This document shows, piece by piece, positions 16,882 through 27,512 of a stretch of DNA of 64,000 bases. A program made the position numbers and the translations under genes. This DNA is from Calothrix sp. 336/3 (lineage in GTDB: Bacteria; Cyanobacteriota; Cyanobacteriia; Cyanobacteriales; Nostocaceae): the NCBI RefSeq assembly GCF_000734895.2, contig NZ_CP011382.1, positions 5,186,700-5,250,699 on the forward strand, written 5' to 3'. Within the stretch, counting starts at the first letter, position 1, and each line of letters opens with the position of its first letter. The notes under the pieces were generated by a model. It was not told where the DNA came from and searched no databases. It was given only the letters and a program-made list of their open reading frames with translations.

Positions 16882-19800
16882 TTAGTACAAAATGTTTTGA
16901 ATGGTTGCCAGCAGCTGTTTAAGTCTGATAGGTTTAGATACGTATTCAGTAGCACCTGCCTGCAAACATTTTTCCCGATCTTCCGGCATTGCTAACGCGG
17001 TGAGTGCGATAATTGGAATATTCGCCAAAGATTCTTGGGCACGAATCCGACGAGTCGCTTCTAATCCGTCCATTCCCGGCATTTGGATATCCATCAAAAT
17101 CATGTCAGGTAATTGAGCCTGAGCAATTTCGATAGCTTCCTTCCCATTATTCGCCACGATAAATCGATAACCGCGACTTTCTAAATAACTAGTAATTGTA
17201 CTGATATTAGCCGGATTGTCTTCTGCGAGCAAAATTAAAGGTGCTGCTACTGGTTCTGAATCTGTAGTTGTATTACCAGATTGTCTAATTGCTGGCATAG
17301 AAGCCTCTGTTGTCAAGGAAGCTTCAAACCTCGGACTTATGGTAACTTTATTTATCGGTTTGTAAGGTAAGTGAGCTGTAAAGCAACTACCTTTACCTAC
17401 CTCACTGGTGACAGAAACGTGACCACCATGTAAGTTAACAATACGCTTGACTAATGATAGTCCGAGTCCCGTACCAGCCTGTTGCCGATTTAAGCTGCTA
17501 TCAATTTGTACAAAGGCTTGGAATAGATTCTTAATATTTTCCTCGGAAATACCAATACCGCTATCAATGACAGAAAAGCGGATAGAATCGCCGTTTTCTA
17601 CAGGTTCTACCTTAACTTCTAAGATGATGTTTCCACCTTCCGGAGTGAATTTGACAGCATTATTTAGTAGATTAATTAATACTTGACGCATTCGGCGCTC
17701 GTCCAAAATCATATCTTGGAGATGAGCTTGGATATTAGTTTTTAAAGAAATCCGTTTCTGGAGTGCTTGTTGCTTAATAAAGGGTAAGCAAGAATCACAA
17801 AGATGGTTAATTGCCACAGGTTGTAATTCTAATTCGAGTTTGCCAGCTTCAATCTTGGCTAAGTCAAGCAGATCATTAATTAACTCTAGAAGATGTCTAC
17901 CGCTACGTTCGATAGTTAATATCGCTTGTTTTTGTCGTTGGTTGAGAGTACCGAAGACTTCATCCTCCAAACCTTCGGACATGCCCAAAATGGCATTGAG
18001 TGGTGTCCTTAATTCGTGGCTCATGTTCGCCAGGAATTCATCTTTGAGACGAGTTGCTCTTGCTAGTTCAGCATTTGCTTGGGCAAGTTGTTCGTTACTT
18101 TGCTGGAGTTTTTGCTCCGCTTGCTTGCTATCGCTAATATCTTCGTAGGAACCGAGAATACCAATAACTTCTCCATTGGCATTATGCAGGGGAATTTTAC
18201 TGGTGCGTAGCCAGATTTGGGAACCATCCTTGCGTTGTTGTACGGACTCAATATTCAGCTTGGGAGTTTTGGTAAGCATTACTGATTCGTCATCAGCATG
18301 GTAGTCGGGTGCTAATTCCTTCCAGCTCAGGGCAAAATCATCTAAACCAATAATTGCTTCTGGAGATTCCAACCCTGCATCACGGGCAAACATTTGGTTA
18401 CAACCGAGAAAACGAAATTGACGATTTTTCCAAAAAATTCTTTGGGGAATAGTATCCAAAACGAGTTGTAGCATTTTGCGTGACTCATTGAGTTCTGCTT
18501 CTGCTTGCTTGCGACTAGTAATATCCCGAAAAATTCCCCGTGTAGCGATCGCCTTACCATCTTTCAACTGACAGTTGACATTCCCTTCTACAAGAATTTC
18601 TCTACCATCCTTCGCGATAAAGCAAATTTCCATACCTTGACAAGCGGTTCCATCTAACAATGCTTGCATCATTTCTTGGTAATGTGGGCGGCTATCTATA
18701 TGGATAATGTCAAAGATAGAAAGCCATTGGATATCATCGTTGTCATATCCCAGGGTTTCCTGCCATGCTCTATTGACAAAGAGAATTTTTCCACTGGGGG
18801 AAACACTTTGGATTAAATCCATGGCATTATCAAAAAAGTCTTGTAATTGAGCTTCTCGCTTTTGTAATGCTGCGGTACGCTGTAATACACGCTTTTCTAA
18901 GTCTTGGTTGAGTTGTTGCAGTTTCAATTCTGCTTGCCGAAGTTCACTCAGGGCTGCCTGCTGTTCACTGATATCCGTAATTGTCCAGATATATCCAGCA
19001 ATCTCTTCATCATCTCCCTTTTCTACGACTGCTTGCCCATGTACCCAGGTAATATGACCATCAGGTCTTTGAAATCGGTATTCTAGACGGAAAGGGTGAT
19101 TTGTCTGAATTGTATGTTGCCATTCTGCCACGACCTTTTCTCGATCTTCTGAATAAAGTGCATGAATCCAACCGTTACCAAAAGCTTCTTCTCCACTTAG
19201 TCCAGTAATATCACTCCAACGGTCATTAACATAAAGACAGCTGCCTTGAGCATCGGTACGGAAAATTCCCACGGGTGCGCCTTCCACTAAGGATGCATAA
19301 CGGCGTTGACTTTGGCGGAGAATTGCTTCTGTGCGTTTGCGTTCCTCTAGTTCTGCTTGCACTCGTTGACGCATACAAGCCGCAATCCGGGCAAATAAAC
19401 TTTCCCTTTCAACTTGTTTTTCTAAAGCCATTGTGCGATTTCGCACTTGTAGTTCTAATTCTGTATTCAGGTTTTGGAGTAAATCTTGTTTTTCACTTTC
19501 TAATTGCGTGACTTTTTCTGTCAACGTCCCCATTGATGTATATATTTCCAGGGGATTCATGGCTTGTAGAATGCTTTTATCAGTCACCATACCCATCACC
19601 TGATTTTGCTCATTTATAATTGGCAAATGAGTGATGTGATGCTGTTGAAATAGGTTTAATACACTATAAAAATTAGTCAAATCAGAGTGTTGTATGGTGT
19701 GAACTGGGCTTGTCATCACAGTTGCGATCGCCATTCCCCTCACGGGTGTCTTGCCAGAACACAAGCGAACAACATCCCATTCTGTAAAAATACCGACTAA

Positions 19801-20040
19801 TTGATGATTTTCAATAACCAAAACACTACTCGCACGATGAGATTCTACATTTGCCTGATTTGACAATGCAGCTTGGGCAGCACTCATGTGGGCGATCGCT
19901 GTCAAGATAGGTGTGTCTGGTGATACTATAAGCGGGTCTAAAATCATTGCTGACTTTAGATCAAACTCTGTGAGGATAGTAGGTGACATAGGAGAATGGT
20001 CAAAATAAGCTGTTGTGCTTACAGGTTGCATTGTGTTCAT
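16882..20040 (-). CDS. Hybrid sensor kinase: CBS pair, three PAS domains, HisKA-HATPase, receiver
   Basis: 1052 residues and no membrane helix. Order by eye: a CBS pair (about 20-165, nucleotide sensing); a coiled coil; PAS domains at about 245-362, 398-515 and 525-645; a second coil; HisKA with phospho-His in NMSHELRTPLNA near 675; an ATPase domain with N-box INLLNNAVKFT, DSGIGI and GTGLGLSL; and a C-terminal receiver (about 925-1050) with Asp in MILMDIQMPGMDG. The CBS pair may couple kinase activity to adenine-nucleotide status. The first gene of a two-gene unit with the adjoining REC kinase. Confidence 0.92.
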   Translation of the reverse strand: MNTMQPVSTTAYFDHSPMSPTILTEFDLKSAMILDPLIVSPDTPILTAIAHMSAAQAALSNQANVESHRASSVLVIENHQLVGIFTEWDVVRLCSGKTPVRGMAIATVMTSPVHTIQHSDLTNFYSVLNLFQQHHITHLPIINEQNQVMGMVTDKSILQAMNPLEIYTSMGTLTEKVTQLESEKQDLLQNLNTELELQVRNRTMALEKQVERESLFARIAACMRQRVQAELEERKRTEAILRQSQRRYASLVEGAPVGIFRTDAQGSCLYVNDRWSDITGLSGEEAFGNGWIHALYSEDREKVVAEWQHTIQTNHPFRLEYRFQRPDGHITWVHGQAVVEKGDDEEIAGYIWTITDISEQQAALSELRQAELKLQQLNQDLEKRVLQRTAALQKREAQLQDFFDNAMDLIQSVSPSGKILFVNRAWQETLGYDNDDIQWLSIFDIIHIDSRPHYQEMMQALLDGTACQGMEICFIAKDGREILVEGNVNCQLKDGKAIATRGIFRDITSRKQAEAELNESRKMLQLVLDTIPQRIFWKNRQFRFLGCNQMFARDAGLESPEAIIGLDDFALSWKELAPDYHADDESVMLTKTPKLNIESVQQRKDGSQIWLRTSKIPLHNANGEVIGILGSYEDISDSKQAEQKLQQSNEQLAQANAELARATRLKDEFLANMSHELRTPLNAILGMSEGLEDEVFGTLNQRQKQAILTIERSGRHLLELINDLLDLAKIEAGKLELELQPVAINHLCDSCLPFIKQQALQKRISLKTNIQAHLQDMILDERRMRQVLINLLNNAVKFTPEGGNIILEVKVEPVENGDSIRFSVIDSGIGISEENIKNLFQAFVQIDSSLNRQQAGTGLGLSLVKRIVNLHGGHVSVTSEVGKGSCFTAHLPYKPINKVTISPRFEASLTTEASMPAIRQSGNTTTDSEPVAAPLILLAEDNPANISTITSYLESRGYRFIVANNGKEAIEIAQAQLPDMILMDIQMPGMDGLEATRRIRAQESLANIPIIALTALAMPEDREKCLQAGATEYVSKPIRLKQLLATIQNILY

Positions 20041-20726
20041 TAGGTGGATGAAGTCTTAAAGTTCTTTTGCCCTGCACCCTATCCCTCGGCTGCCTCAATG
20101 TGAATATTGTTATCACAACAGCTTAAAATCTTAAAATATTGAACTATCAGTATGAGTAAGTCGGCACAAATACAAATCCATTAAAGAATCTAAAACATAT
20201 TAAATTCCTGCCGAAAGCCTGATTGTATAAGCTGAATTTAACGCTCTATACCTCTTTCACAGAGATAGCGCTTTTCGGACATACACTATGCAATTACATA
20301 CCCTGTAGGCTTCAAAGCCGACTAACCTATTATTATTGTTCCCTTCAGGGAGAATTTTCTAACATAAATATCAGGTTGATTAGGAAAATCTTTTACTCTT
20401 TTTTTAGCTTCGCCATCAAATATAACTTCAAGAGAATCAAATTGTAGAGCTACTTGATAAAAATTGACCAAGTTTTTACAAATGAATAATTAGTAATACT
20501 GCCATTTCATCCGCTCTCCAGAATTACAAGAGGGATATCAAAACCATTCGCAATTCACAATGCCTTTTGCTCTCCACGGAAGAGCTTTCCGAACAGAGCG
20601 GCTTCGCTAACCTAACTATGCTTTGTAACGGGGATTTTACCCCGACGCTTCCTGAGATTGCCGAAGAACGCAAAACACGCTGCTTGCTAGTTATGGGGGA
20701 ATTAACCCCCAATTTGATTAAATTAG
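20041..20726. other. Intergenic region
   Basis: About 690 bases between the hybrid-kinase start and the metH stop. The part nearest the kinase is AT-rich and probably holds its promoter. The part near metH contains a GC-richer piece (20550-20640) made of short inverted segments like those at 4853-4905 and 43500-43550, a dispersed spacer repeat. Short ORFs at 20223-20447 and 20524-20712 look spurious. Confidence 0.45.
20694..20711 (-). terminator. Hairpin after metH
   Basis: TGGGGG and CCCCCA pair around a six-base loop, 15 bases after the metH stop on the minus strand. No T-tract follows, as is common for cyanobacterial 3' ends. Confidence 0.5.
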
Positions 20727-23700
20727 TTAGGCACTAAAGTATTTGGCAACTGGATGATAGGTAATAATTGCCGTTGTAGACTGTTCTGGATACAGTTGTT
20801 CACTTTCATCCATGTACATTTTAATTCTGCTAGTTTGCAGCAATTCTAACTGTTTATACTGATCCTGAATATTCGGACAAGCCGGATAACCGAAACTATA
20901 CCGAGAACCTTGGTAACGTTGTGCTAGCATATCCCGAATATTATCTGGCTCACTGTCTCCAAAGCCTAATTCTCTACGAATCCGAGCATGAGTCCATTCA
21001 GCTAATGCTTCTGCCATTTGCACAGCTAAACCATGGAAATACAGATAGTCTGTGTATTGATTATCTGCAAAGAGTTTCTGAGCAAATTCTGTAGCAATTT
21101 CTCCTACAGTTACAGCTTGCATCGGAAACACATCTATAATTCCTGATTCCTTGGGAGCAAAGAAATCAGAAATGCACAGACGACGCATAGATTTCTGCCG
21201 TGGAAACTCCCAACTTGTAACTTGCTGGGAATGATTTTCTGGATTGTAGATATAAACTGTGTTTCCCTCAGACTGACAGGGAAAATATCCGTAAATTACC
21301 TGAGGATGAAGTAATTTTTCCTCAATAATGCGCCCTTTCCAAGTTTCTAGTATGGGATATACTTTTTCCTGAAGAAATCCTTGATACTCTTCCTTCGATT
21401 GCTCCTTAGGTTTACGGAATTGCCATTGTCCAGCAACCAAAGCTTGTAAATCTAAATACCAGAATAAATCCTCTAGGGAAATATCTTCTGGTTGCAACAA
21501 TTGACTACCCCAGAAAGGAGGTATAGGACGATTAATGTCTACATCTACGGATTCAGAACGTCGTGTATCAATTTCCTTGGGCGCATTATCTGTGTTTCTA
21601 TCTCTATTTTTCTCTGTTTTGACTTCCTCTACTTCTCGGAAAAACTCCTCTCCTGCATCCGCAAAGCTACCTAAAAATCCCTGAGAATCATCCCAATTAC
21701 TAGCAGATTTTGCGGGCATTAATTTGTCCATAAAGTTTAAGTCAGAGAAAGCATCTTTCCCATATACAACCTTCCCTTTATAGGTGTTTTGACAATCTTG
21801 ATAGACAAATTTTGGAGTTAAGGCAGCACCACCCAAAATTACAGGAACAGTAATACCTTTTTCGTTAAAAACTTCGAGATTCTCCTTCATAAAGGCAGTA
21901 GATTTAACTAACAATCCACTCATGGCGATACAATCAGCGTGATGCTTTTCGTAAGCGTCAATAATGTTTTCCACTGGTTGCTTAATTCCCAGATTAATTA
22001 CCCTATAACCGTTATTCGAGAGGATAATATCTACCAAGTTTTTACCGATATCATGGACATCACCCTTAACGGTAGCGATGATAAATGTCCCCTTGGCGTT
22101 ATTTCCGGATTCCGATTTCTCCATGAAAGGTTCTAGGTAAGCAACAGCAAATTTCATGGTTTCTGCGGATTGTAAAACGAAGGGCAATTGCATTTGTCCA
22201 GAACCAAACAGTTCCCCGACAACTTTCATCCCATCTAGTAGGTAAATATTGATAATATCCAAGGCTGGATATTGCTCTAAAGCTTGCTTAAGCGCGTCTT
22301 CTAACCCAATACGCTCACCATCAATGATATGACGTTTGAGACGTTCTTCGATGGGAAGATTTTCATCCACACCCTTATCTTTTTTCGTTGTCACCCCTTC
22401 AAACATGGTTGTGAGTTCACCGAGGGGATCGTAAACGCACACATTCCCTTCAAAACGGCGAGCATCATAGATTAAGTCGCGGCAAACTTGCTGATGCTCT
22501 GGGGTGATTTTTGCTAGGGGGAGAATTTTATTGGCACTGACGATCGCCCCATCCATTCCTACCTGCATTGCTTCATGGAGGAACATAGAGTTCAAGACAA
22601 TCCGAGCCGCAGGATTTAAGCCAAAGGATACATTTGATACGCCCAACATGATATGACAGCCAGGTAATTCTGCCCGAATCCTTTGAATCGCAGCAATAGT
22701 GGCTTTCGCATTTTCTCGGTCTTCTTCAATTCCCGTAGAAATTGGGAGGGCTAAAGTATCAAAAAATATTTCATGGGCAGGGATGCCATATTCCACGGCT
22801 GCTCGATAAGCACGTTGAGCTATTTGGAATTTCTTCTCGGCAGTACGTGCCATTCCCTCTTCATCAATGGTACCAATGACTACACCGGCACCGTATTTCT
22901 TGGCTAACTCCAATACCTTATAGAATCGGGGTTCCCCATCTTCATAGTTGGTGGAGTTGAGAATACACTTACCCCCGGCTACCTTTAAACCTGCCTCCAT
23001 TTTTTCCCATTCCGTGGAGTCGAGCATTAAGGGTAGGGTGACGTTATTCACAATCCGGGAAACCAGTTCCCGCATATCTTTTTCCCCATCTCGTCCCACA
23101 TAATCCACGTTCACATCGAGGATATGCGCCCCTTCCTTGACTTGCGATCGCGCCATGGAAACAAGTCCATCCCAATCTTCGGCATTGAGTAAATCTCGGC
23201 ACTTCTTAGAACCACTGGCGTTGAGTCGTTCGCCGACAATCAGGAAAGAGTTATCCTGGGTATAATTTTGGGTGGTGTAAATCGAAGCGGCAGCTGGTTC
23301 TAGCTGTGGTTGACGTAGCTTTGGTTTCAGTTCCTGAGTAATTTCTGCTAGTTGTTGAATATGTGCTGGACGTGTCCCACAGCAACCCCCAATCACTTGG
23401 ACACCTAAATCTTCAACAAAATGCATCAATGACATCCGTAATTCCATTGGTGTCAGGCGGTAGTGTGCTTGACCACCTACATTCTCTGGTAGCCCAGCGT
23501 TAGGAATACAGGAAACCACAAAGGGTGAATGTTCACAAAGATACTTGATATGCGGTTTCATCAGGTCAGGACCCGTGGCACAATTCAAGCCCAGGATATC
23601 AATTTTGTAAGGTTCGAGAATGGTAAGAACTGCTGCAATCTCTGTACCAACCAACATGGTTCCCATTGTTTCCATGGTGACAGATACCATTAAACCTCGG

Positions 23701-24263
23701 CGATCGCCCTTCTGAGAAAATACCTCTTCAATGGCATTTAACGCAGCTTTAATTTGCAGCACATCCTGACAGGTTTCGACAATGAATAAATCCACACCTC
23801 CATCCCACAGGGCGATCGCCTGGTCAATATAGGCTGCTTTGAGAGTATCAAAATCGATGTGTCCTAGGGTGGGCAACTTAGTTCCTGGTCCCATGGAACC
23901 TGCGACATAGCGGGGTTTCTCTGGGGTGGAAAACTCTGCTGCTACCTGTTTCGCTAATTCTGCCGCCGTTTTATTTAAGTAATATGCCTGATCTGCCAAG
24001 TCATACTCAGCTAGAACAATTGCAGTACCGCCGAAAGTATCGGTTTCAATGACATCTGCACCCGCAGCCAAAAAATCACGGTGTACCTTAGCTACAGATT
24101 CCGGTTTGGTGTGAACTAGATATTCATTACAACCTTCATACTCTGCACCACCAAAATCAGCCGCAGTCAAATTTTGTGTTTGCAGGTTAGTTCCCATGGC
24201 ACCGTCAAAGACGATAACTGGACGTTCCGGACTATATAAGCGCTCAAGAAAGGATTGTGTCAT
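20727..24263 (-). CDS. metH: Cobalamin-dependent methionine synthase
   Basis: 1178 residues from ATG 24263; a GTG at 24272 would add three. It methylates homocysteine using methyl-tetrahydrofolate through enzyme-bound cobalamin. Four modules are in the usual order: a homocysteine domain (about 1-325) with zinc ligands in LNCATGP and GGCCGTRPAHI; a pterin-binding domain from VGERLNASGSKK near 345; a B12 domain with the D-x-H-x-x-G motif in GDVHDIGKN near 755; and an S-adenosylmethionine reactivation domain with YSFGYPACPN near 1130. Apparently monocistronic. I saw no cobalamin riboswitch in the upstream spacer. Confidence 0.96.
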   Translation of the reverse strand: MTQSFLERLYSPERPVIVFDGAMGTNLQTQNLTAADFGGAEYEGCNEYLVHTKPESVAKVHRDFLAAGADVIETDTFGGTAIVLAEYDLADQAYYLNKTAAELAKQVAAEFSTPEKPRYVAGSMGPGTKLPTLGHIDFDTLKAAYIDQAIALWDGGVDLFIVETCQDVLQIKAALNAIEEVFSQKGDRRGLMVSVTMETMGTMLVGTEIAAVLTILEPYKIDILGLNCATGPDLMKPHIKYLCEHSPFVVSCIPNAGLPENVGGQAHYRLTPMELRMSLMHFVEDLGVQVIGGCCGTRPAHIQQLAEITQELKPKLRQPQLEPAAASIYTTQNYTQDNSFLIVGERLNASGSKKCRDLLNAEDWDGLVSMARSQVKEGAHILDVNVDYVGRDGEKDMRELVSRIVNNVTLPLMLDSTEWEKMEAGLKVAGGKCILNSTNYEDGEPRFYKVLELAKKYGAGVVIGTIDEEGMARTAEKKFQIAQRAYRAAVEYGIPAHEIFFDTLALPISTGIEEDRENAKATIAAIQRIRAELPGCHIMLGVSNVSFGLNPAARIVLNSMFLHEAMQVGMDGAIVSANKILPLAKITPEHQQVCRDLIYDARRFEGNVCVYDPLGELTTMFEGVTTKKDKGVDENLPIEERLKRHIIDGERIGLEDALKQALEQYPALDIINIYLLDGMKVVGELFGSGQMQLPFVLQSAETMKFAVAYLEPFMEKSESGNNAKGTFIIATVKGDVHDIGKNLVDIILSNNGYRVINLGIKQPVENIIDAYEKHHADCIAMSGLLVKSTAFMKENLEVFNEKGITVPVILGGAALTPKFVYQDCQNTYKGKVVYGKDAFSDLNFMDKLMPAKSASNWDDSQGFLGSFADAGEEFFREVEEVKTEKNRDRNTDNAPKEIDTRRSESVDVDINRPIPPFWGSQLLQPEDISLEDLFWYLDLQALVAGQWQFRKPKEQSKEEYQGFLQEKVYPILETWKGRIIEEKLLHPQVIYGYFPCQSEGNTVYIYNPENHSQQVTSWEFPRQKSMRRLCISDFFAPKESGIIDVFPMQAVTVGEIATEFAQKLFADNQYTDYLYFHGLAVQMAEALAEWTHARIRRELGFGDSEPDNIRDMLAQRYQGSRYSFGYPACPNIQDQYKQLELLQTSRIKMYMDESEQLYPEQSTTAIITYHPVAKYFSA

Positions 24264-25214
24264 ATTTACCACAAAAATTTGGGTTAGTCTGAATTATGTC
24301 CGACCTAAGTTTATTATTTCCCAAAATTTTTCAGGTTTGATCCAAAATCTCAGAAAAAGTCTGTATTTTTAGCCACTTAACTAAATGTCCTATCAAGTAT
24401 TTATTTGACTGGCATCTATTACAGGCTCCTGAGATAAAGATATCTTGCTAGTAGGGGAAAGAAGTTGCAGATTTTTCGGGTTCTTTCTTGCCTAAAAAAC
24501 AGGGTGTGGACAGATGTTGAAGATGGCTCCGGTTTTGTGACAAAGCTAAATATTGCACACCACACCATTAAATCAGTATAATAACTGAGAGACTATTGGT
24601 GGTTTATACATTTAATCTTTCCTCATACCTGCCTATTAACCAATTTTTATAGATAAGGTACACTGAGTAAAAAGTAGTTTGCAATACATCAATGATGGCG
24701 ATCGCGGAGAAAAAATATAGCTTTTGATGTGAAATCACTAGCTAGAGAATTACTTGCATCCTAGGGAATAAATCTTTTATGATTGAACGTGGGCTGACAT
24801 CAATAGATATGCTAACACTATGGGTAGAATTTTCTAGGGGGAAATATTAGTCAATTATAAATATATAAATCTGATGGTAACTTATTTCGAGGATAGGAAT
24901 TTTTTTGATTGTCTGCTTCAATAAGGATTCCTTAACATTGGGGACACAGAGTACATCTGTAAATATGACTGGTACAAACTAGAAATCATGTTTTTAGTTA
25001 GTTTAATCCATAAATTGCCCCTACAAATTTGGGTAGGTGAAATTATCTCCATTCCTCAAATAAAATCAGGAGTAAACAATCTCAAACTACCAAAAATAAA
25101 ATGTATTTTTGCTAAGTTATTCATTGATTTTGTACTTTTTATTAAAGTATCACCGTATGCTTGCCCCTGGGTGCAAGTGAATATTAACCTTTTAGAATTA
25201 TTATTTATAGAGAA
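24264..25214. other. Long AT-rich intergenic region between divergent genes
   Basis: About 950 bases between the starts of metH and the amidase gene. It must hold both promoters. A 76-codon ORF at 24988-25218 overlaps the amidase start by four bases but has no ribosome site and no recognisable feature, so it is not called. No tRNA or riboswitch was recognised. Confidence 0.4.
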
Positions 25215-26147
25215 ATGAAATATAGCGTCTGGATAACTAGATTGCTAGTTATGGTCTTACTTGTTCTGACTATTGCTGCGGCTTATGTCATTAGTAGCTT
25301 GAATCGGGAGAATCAGCTATCAACTTCTAGTGCATCTATTGAAAACGATACCTGGAATCCGGCAAAAATACAATTTCAAGCTGCAACTGATTCTAAGTTG
25401 CCCCAGTCTCAACCAACTCCTATCCCTAAACCAAGCAAATCTCCAGTAAAACCTGTGCAACCTCAGGTAGTGGCAACAAGTCCGATAAGTCAGGAAACAA
25501 CACCAAATCCACCAGCAAAACCAGCTACAGCTAAATTCCAAACAACATCGGCTTTTAATCAGTATCAACCAAGATACGAAGTTATCCTTGCAGACTCTAG
25601 TAATTACGGAGATAGATTTGCGACAGATGCCTATGGAACTCCGGTTACGAACCAGCCGATTATTGTGTTACATGAAACCAGCGCTTCTGCTACTAGTGCA
25701 ATTAATACCTTTCGCACATATCATACTGATGAAAGTAAACAGGTAAGTTATCATGCCTTGATTACTTTAGATGGGAAAATCATCTATATTGTACCGCCAG
25801 AAAAGCGAGCCTATGGGGCGGGAAATTCCGTATTTGCAGGTGTGAACGGTGAGGAAACGGTCAAAACTAACCCTACCCTTGCACCATCAGTAAATAACTT
25901 TGCCTATCATGTCTCATTAGAAACACCTGCTGACGCTTGGAACGCGTATAAATCAAGAACCCATGGAGGGTATACAGAGGAACAATATCAAGCTTTGGCT
26001 TGGCTCATAGCTCAAAGTAACGTTCCTGATGATAGAATTACAACCCATCAATTAGTAGATCGTTCTGGAACTAGAATTGACCCCAGGAGTTTTGATTTTG
26101 AGAGGTTTTTTAATGTATTGCACCAATTTCGTCAGGCGATCGCCTAG
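25215..26147 (+). CDS. Membrane-anchored N-acetylmuramoyl-L-alanine amidase (Amidase_2/PGRP type)
   Basis: 310 residues. One N-terminal membrane helix (about 8-26), then a Pro/Ser/Thr/Lys-rich linker (about 45-115) that can cross the wall, and a C-terminal amidase domain. That domain has a zinc His in IIVLHET near 152 and further candidate histidines in FAYHVSLET and ITTHQLVDR. The DPRSFDF segment near residue 295 is typical of the AmiD-like group. It should cut the amide between muramic acid and L-alanine of the peptide stem. Faces the periplasm. Monocistronic. Confidence 0.88.
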   Translation: MKYSVWITRLLVMVLLVLTIAAAYVISSLNRENQLSTSSASIENDTWNPAKIQFQAATDSKLPQSQPTPIPKPSKSPVKPVQPQVVATSPISQETTPNPPAKPATAKFQTTSAFNQYQPRYEVILADSSNYGDRFATDAYGTPVTNQPIIVLHETSASATSAINTFRTYHTDESKQVSYHALITLDGKIIYIVPPEKRAYGAGNSVFAGVNGEETVKTNPTLAPSVNNFAYHVSLETPADAWNAYKSRTHGGYTEEQYQALAWLIAQSNVPDDRITTHQLVDRSGTRIDPRSFDFERFFNVLHQFRQAIA

Positions 26148-26169
26148 TACTCCCGTGCGGAATACTTGA

Positions 26170-26421
26170 TTAATTCGGCTCATGGGTGACTAAACCACCA
26201 ACAAAAGCTCCTAAAATGGTTCCTACCCAGAGTCCAGTGATATTACCTTGCCAACTTGCACCAGTTGTCACAAAGGTATTACAAGCACCTTTGAAAATCC
26301 AAGCTTGTTTTTCACAATTTTGTTGTTGTAAACTCTGGGCAATTTGTCCACTCACAAAACCACCAAAAAACCCCGATATTAAAGCGAGAAAAGTACAGAT
26401 AAGGATACGATTTTTAGCCAT
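26170..26421 (-). CDS. Small membrane protein of unknown function
   Basis: 83 residues from ATG 26421; the longer frame would need TTG 26460. Helix one (about 5-25, GGFFGGFVSG-type glycines), a polar loop with two cysteines, and helix two (about 58-76, also Gly-rich), ending THEPN. Gly-zipper-like helices suggest a homo-oligomer. Not recognised. It follows the DUF6765-like gene on the same strand with a 26-base gap and may be in its operon. Confidence 0.65.
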   Translation of the reverse strand: MAKNRILICTFLALISGFFGGFVSGQIAQSLQQQNCEKQAWIFKGACNTFVTTGASWQGNITGLWVGTILGAFVGGLVTHEPN

Positions 26422-26447
26422 TGTTATAAAAGTGGGATTATCAAACC

Positions 26448-27512
26448 TTAGCCCATGCAAATACCGTAGAAGGGCAGCAATTCATGAATTATGTAGACAT
26501 GATGTGCTTGTAATGCATCATGAAATAACTTCCAATCACTTGCTAAGAAACTGGGAGTATAGGTGAATACCTGATGCTCCTTGTCAATTAAGTGCTCAGT
26601 ACCCAAAGCTAAATGCTTCCATGAGTTTTTGCCCTTAGGAATATAACAGATATTTGCCTCTCCAAAGCTAAATTTCCCTGCGGCGATCGCCTGCAACCAT
26701 TTTTTATGTCTTACCTTACCACTGCGATCGGTGATTGTCTCTAACATCGTCGCAATTATAGTTTTGTCAGGTTCCGGAATTTCTGGGGCGATCGCCTCCG
26801 GGTCTTTCAGTAAATACCGTCGCATTGCTTGATACATACAATTAGCTGCTTCTAGAAAATCTCTAGGATTATCCCGAATAATTTTCTCTCCATAACCATT
26901 GGTATAACCCCAACGCAAAAACGGTTTATCTGGATTGCTTAATACTGCTCCATGTCCCAGGGGTAGAGCTTCATTCACAAAATAACCCTTGAGACGATTC
27001 ATCAAATTACGATCAGCTTTACCTTGACCATCCACTACGTTTCTTGCCTCATTTGCCCAATGGCTAACACCGGAAAAACCCTGATGTGCCCAAGTATCTG
27101 CATATACGTGCATCGTCACACCCCAACGGTGTAATCCATGGGGAAAATCTTGACATTTAATCGCTTCCCGCACCATTTCTTGGGCAATATAACTATTAGG
27201 ACGACAAATCAATTTACTGATCAAACCCCCTTCCGGTTCTAAACTCCTGGGTAATCCTCCATTCCCCGGTAAAAAATGAAAGGGTATCCAAACACGATGA
27301 GCTGCTAGCTCTTGGAAGTTTCGATAGTTCAACATCTTGTGAGCAGAACTCATGCGCTGGAAGACTGTACCATTATCAAAACGGATTAATCCTGCATTTG
27401 TTGCGTCATCTACGTATTGAGCGCAGTATGCAATAATACTTGCTGCGTCATGCTCGAACCCAGCTAACCTTGCCACAACGTAGGTAACACCGTGATGGAA
27501 GTCTATTTGCAT
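26448..27512 (-). CDS. DUF6765-like hypothetical protein
   Basis: 354 residues, soluble, with no signal peptide. The N-terminus MQIDFHHGVTYVVARLAGF and the following YVDDATNAG resemble the DUF6765 group, recalled from memory rather than searched. Conserved-looking His/Asp positions (DFHH, YVDD, MHVYADTWAHQGF near residue 130) recall helical zinc proteins such as the phospholipase C/S1-P1 nuclease fold. A metal-dependent hydrolase is a guess only. Two HIP1 octamers lie inside the gene. A small membrane protein follows on the same strand. Confidence 0.75.
   Translation of the reverse strand: MQIDFHHGVTYVVARLAGFEHDAASIIAYCAQYVDDATNAGLIRFDNGTVFQRMSSAHKMLNYRNFQELAAHRVWIPFHFLPGNGGLPRSLEPEGGLISKLICRPNSYIAQEMVREAIKCQDFPHGLHRWGVTMHVYADTWAHQGFSGVSHWANEARNVVDGQGKADRNLMNRLKGYFVNEALPLGHGAVLSNPDKPFLRWGYTNGYGEKIIRDNPRDFLEAANCMYQAMRRYLLKDPEAIAPEIPEPDKTIIATMLETITDRSGKVRHKKWLQAIAAGKFSFGEANICYIPKGKNSWKHLALGTEHLIDKEHQVFTYTPSFLASDWKLFHDALQAHHVYIIHELLPFYGICMG

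Noticed and set aside
20223..20447. 74-codon ORF in the metH/kinase spacer
   Set aside because: No ribosome site, AT-rich composition, no domain.
24988..25218. 76-codon ORF overlapping the amidase start
   Set aside because: No ribosome site and no recognised features; probably spacer.
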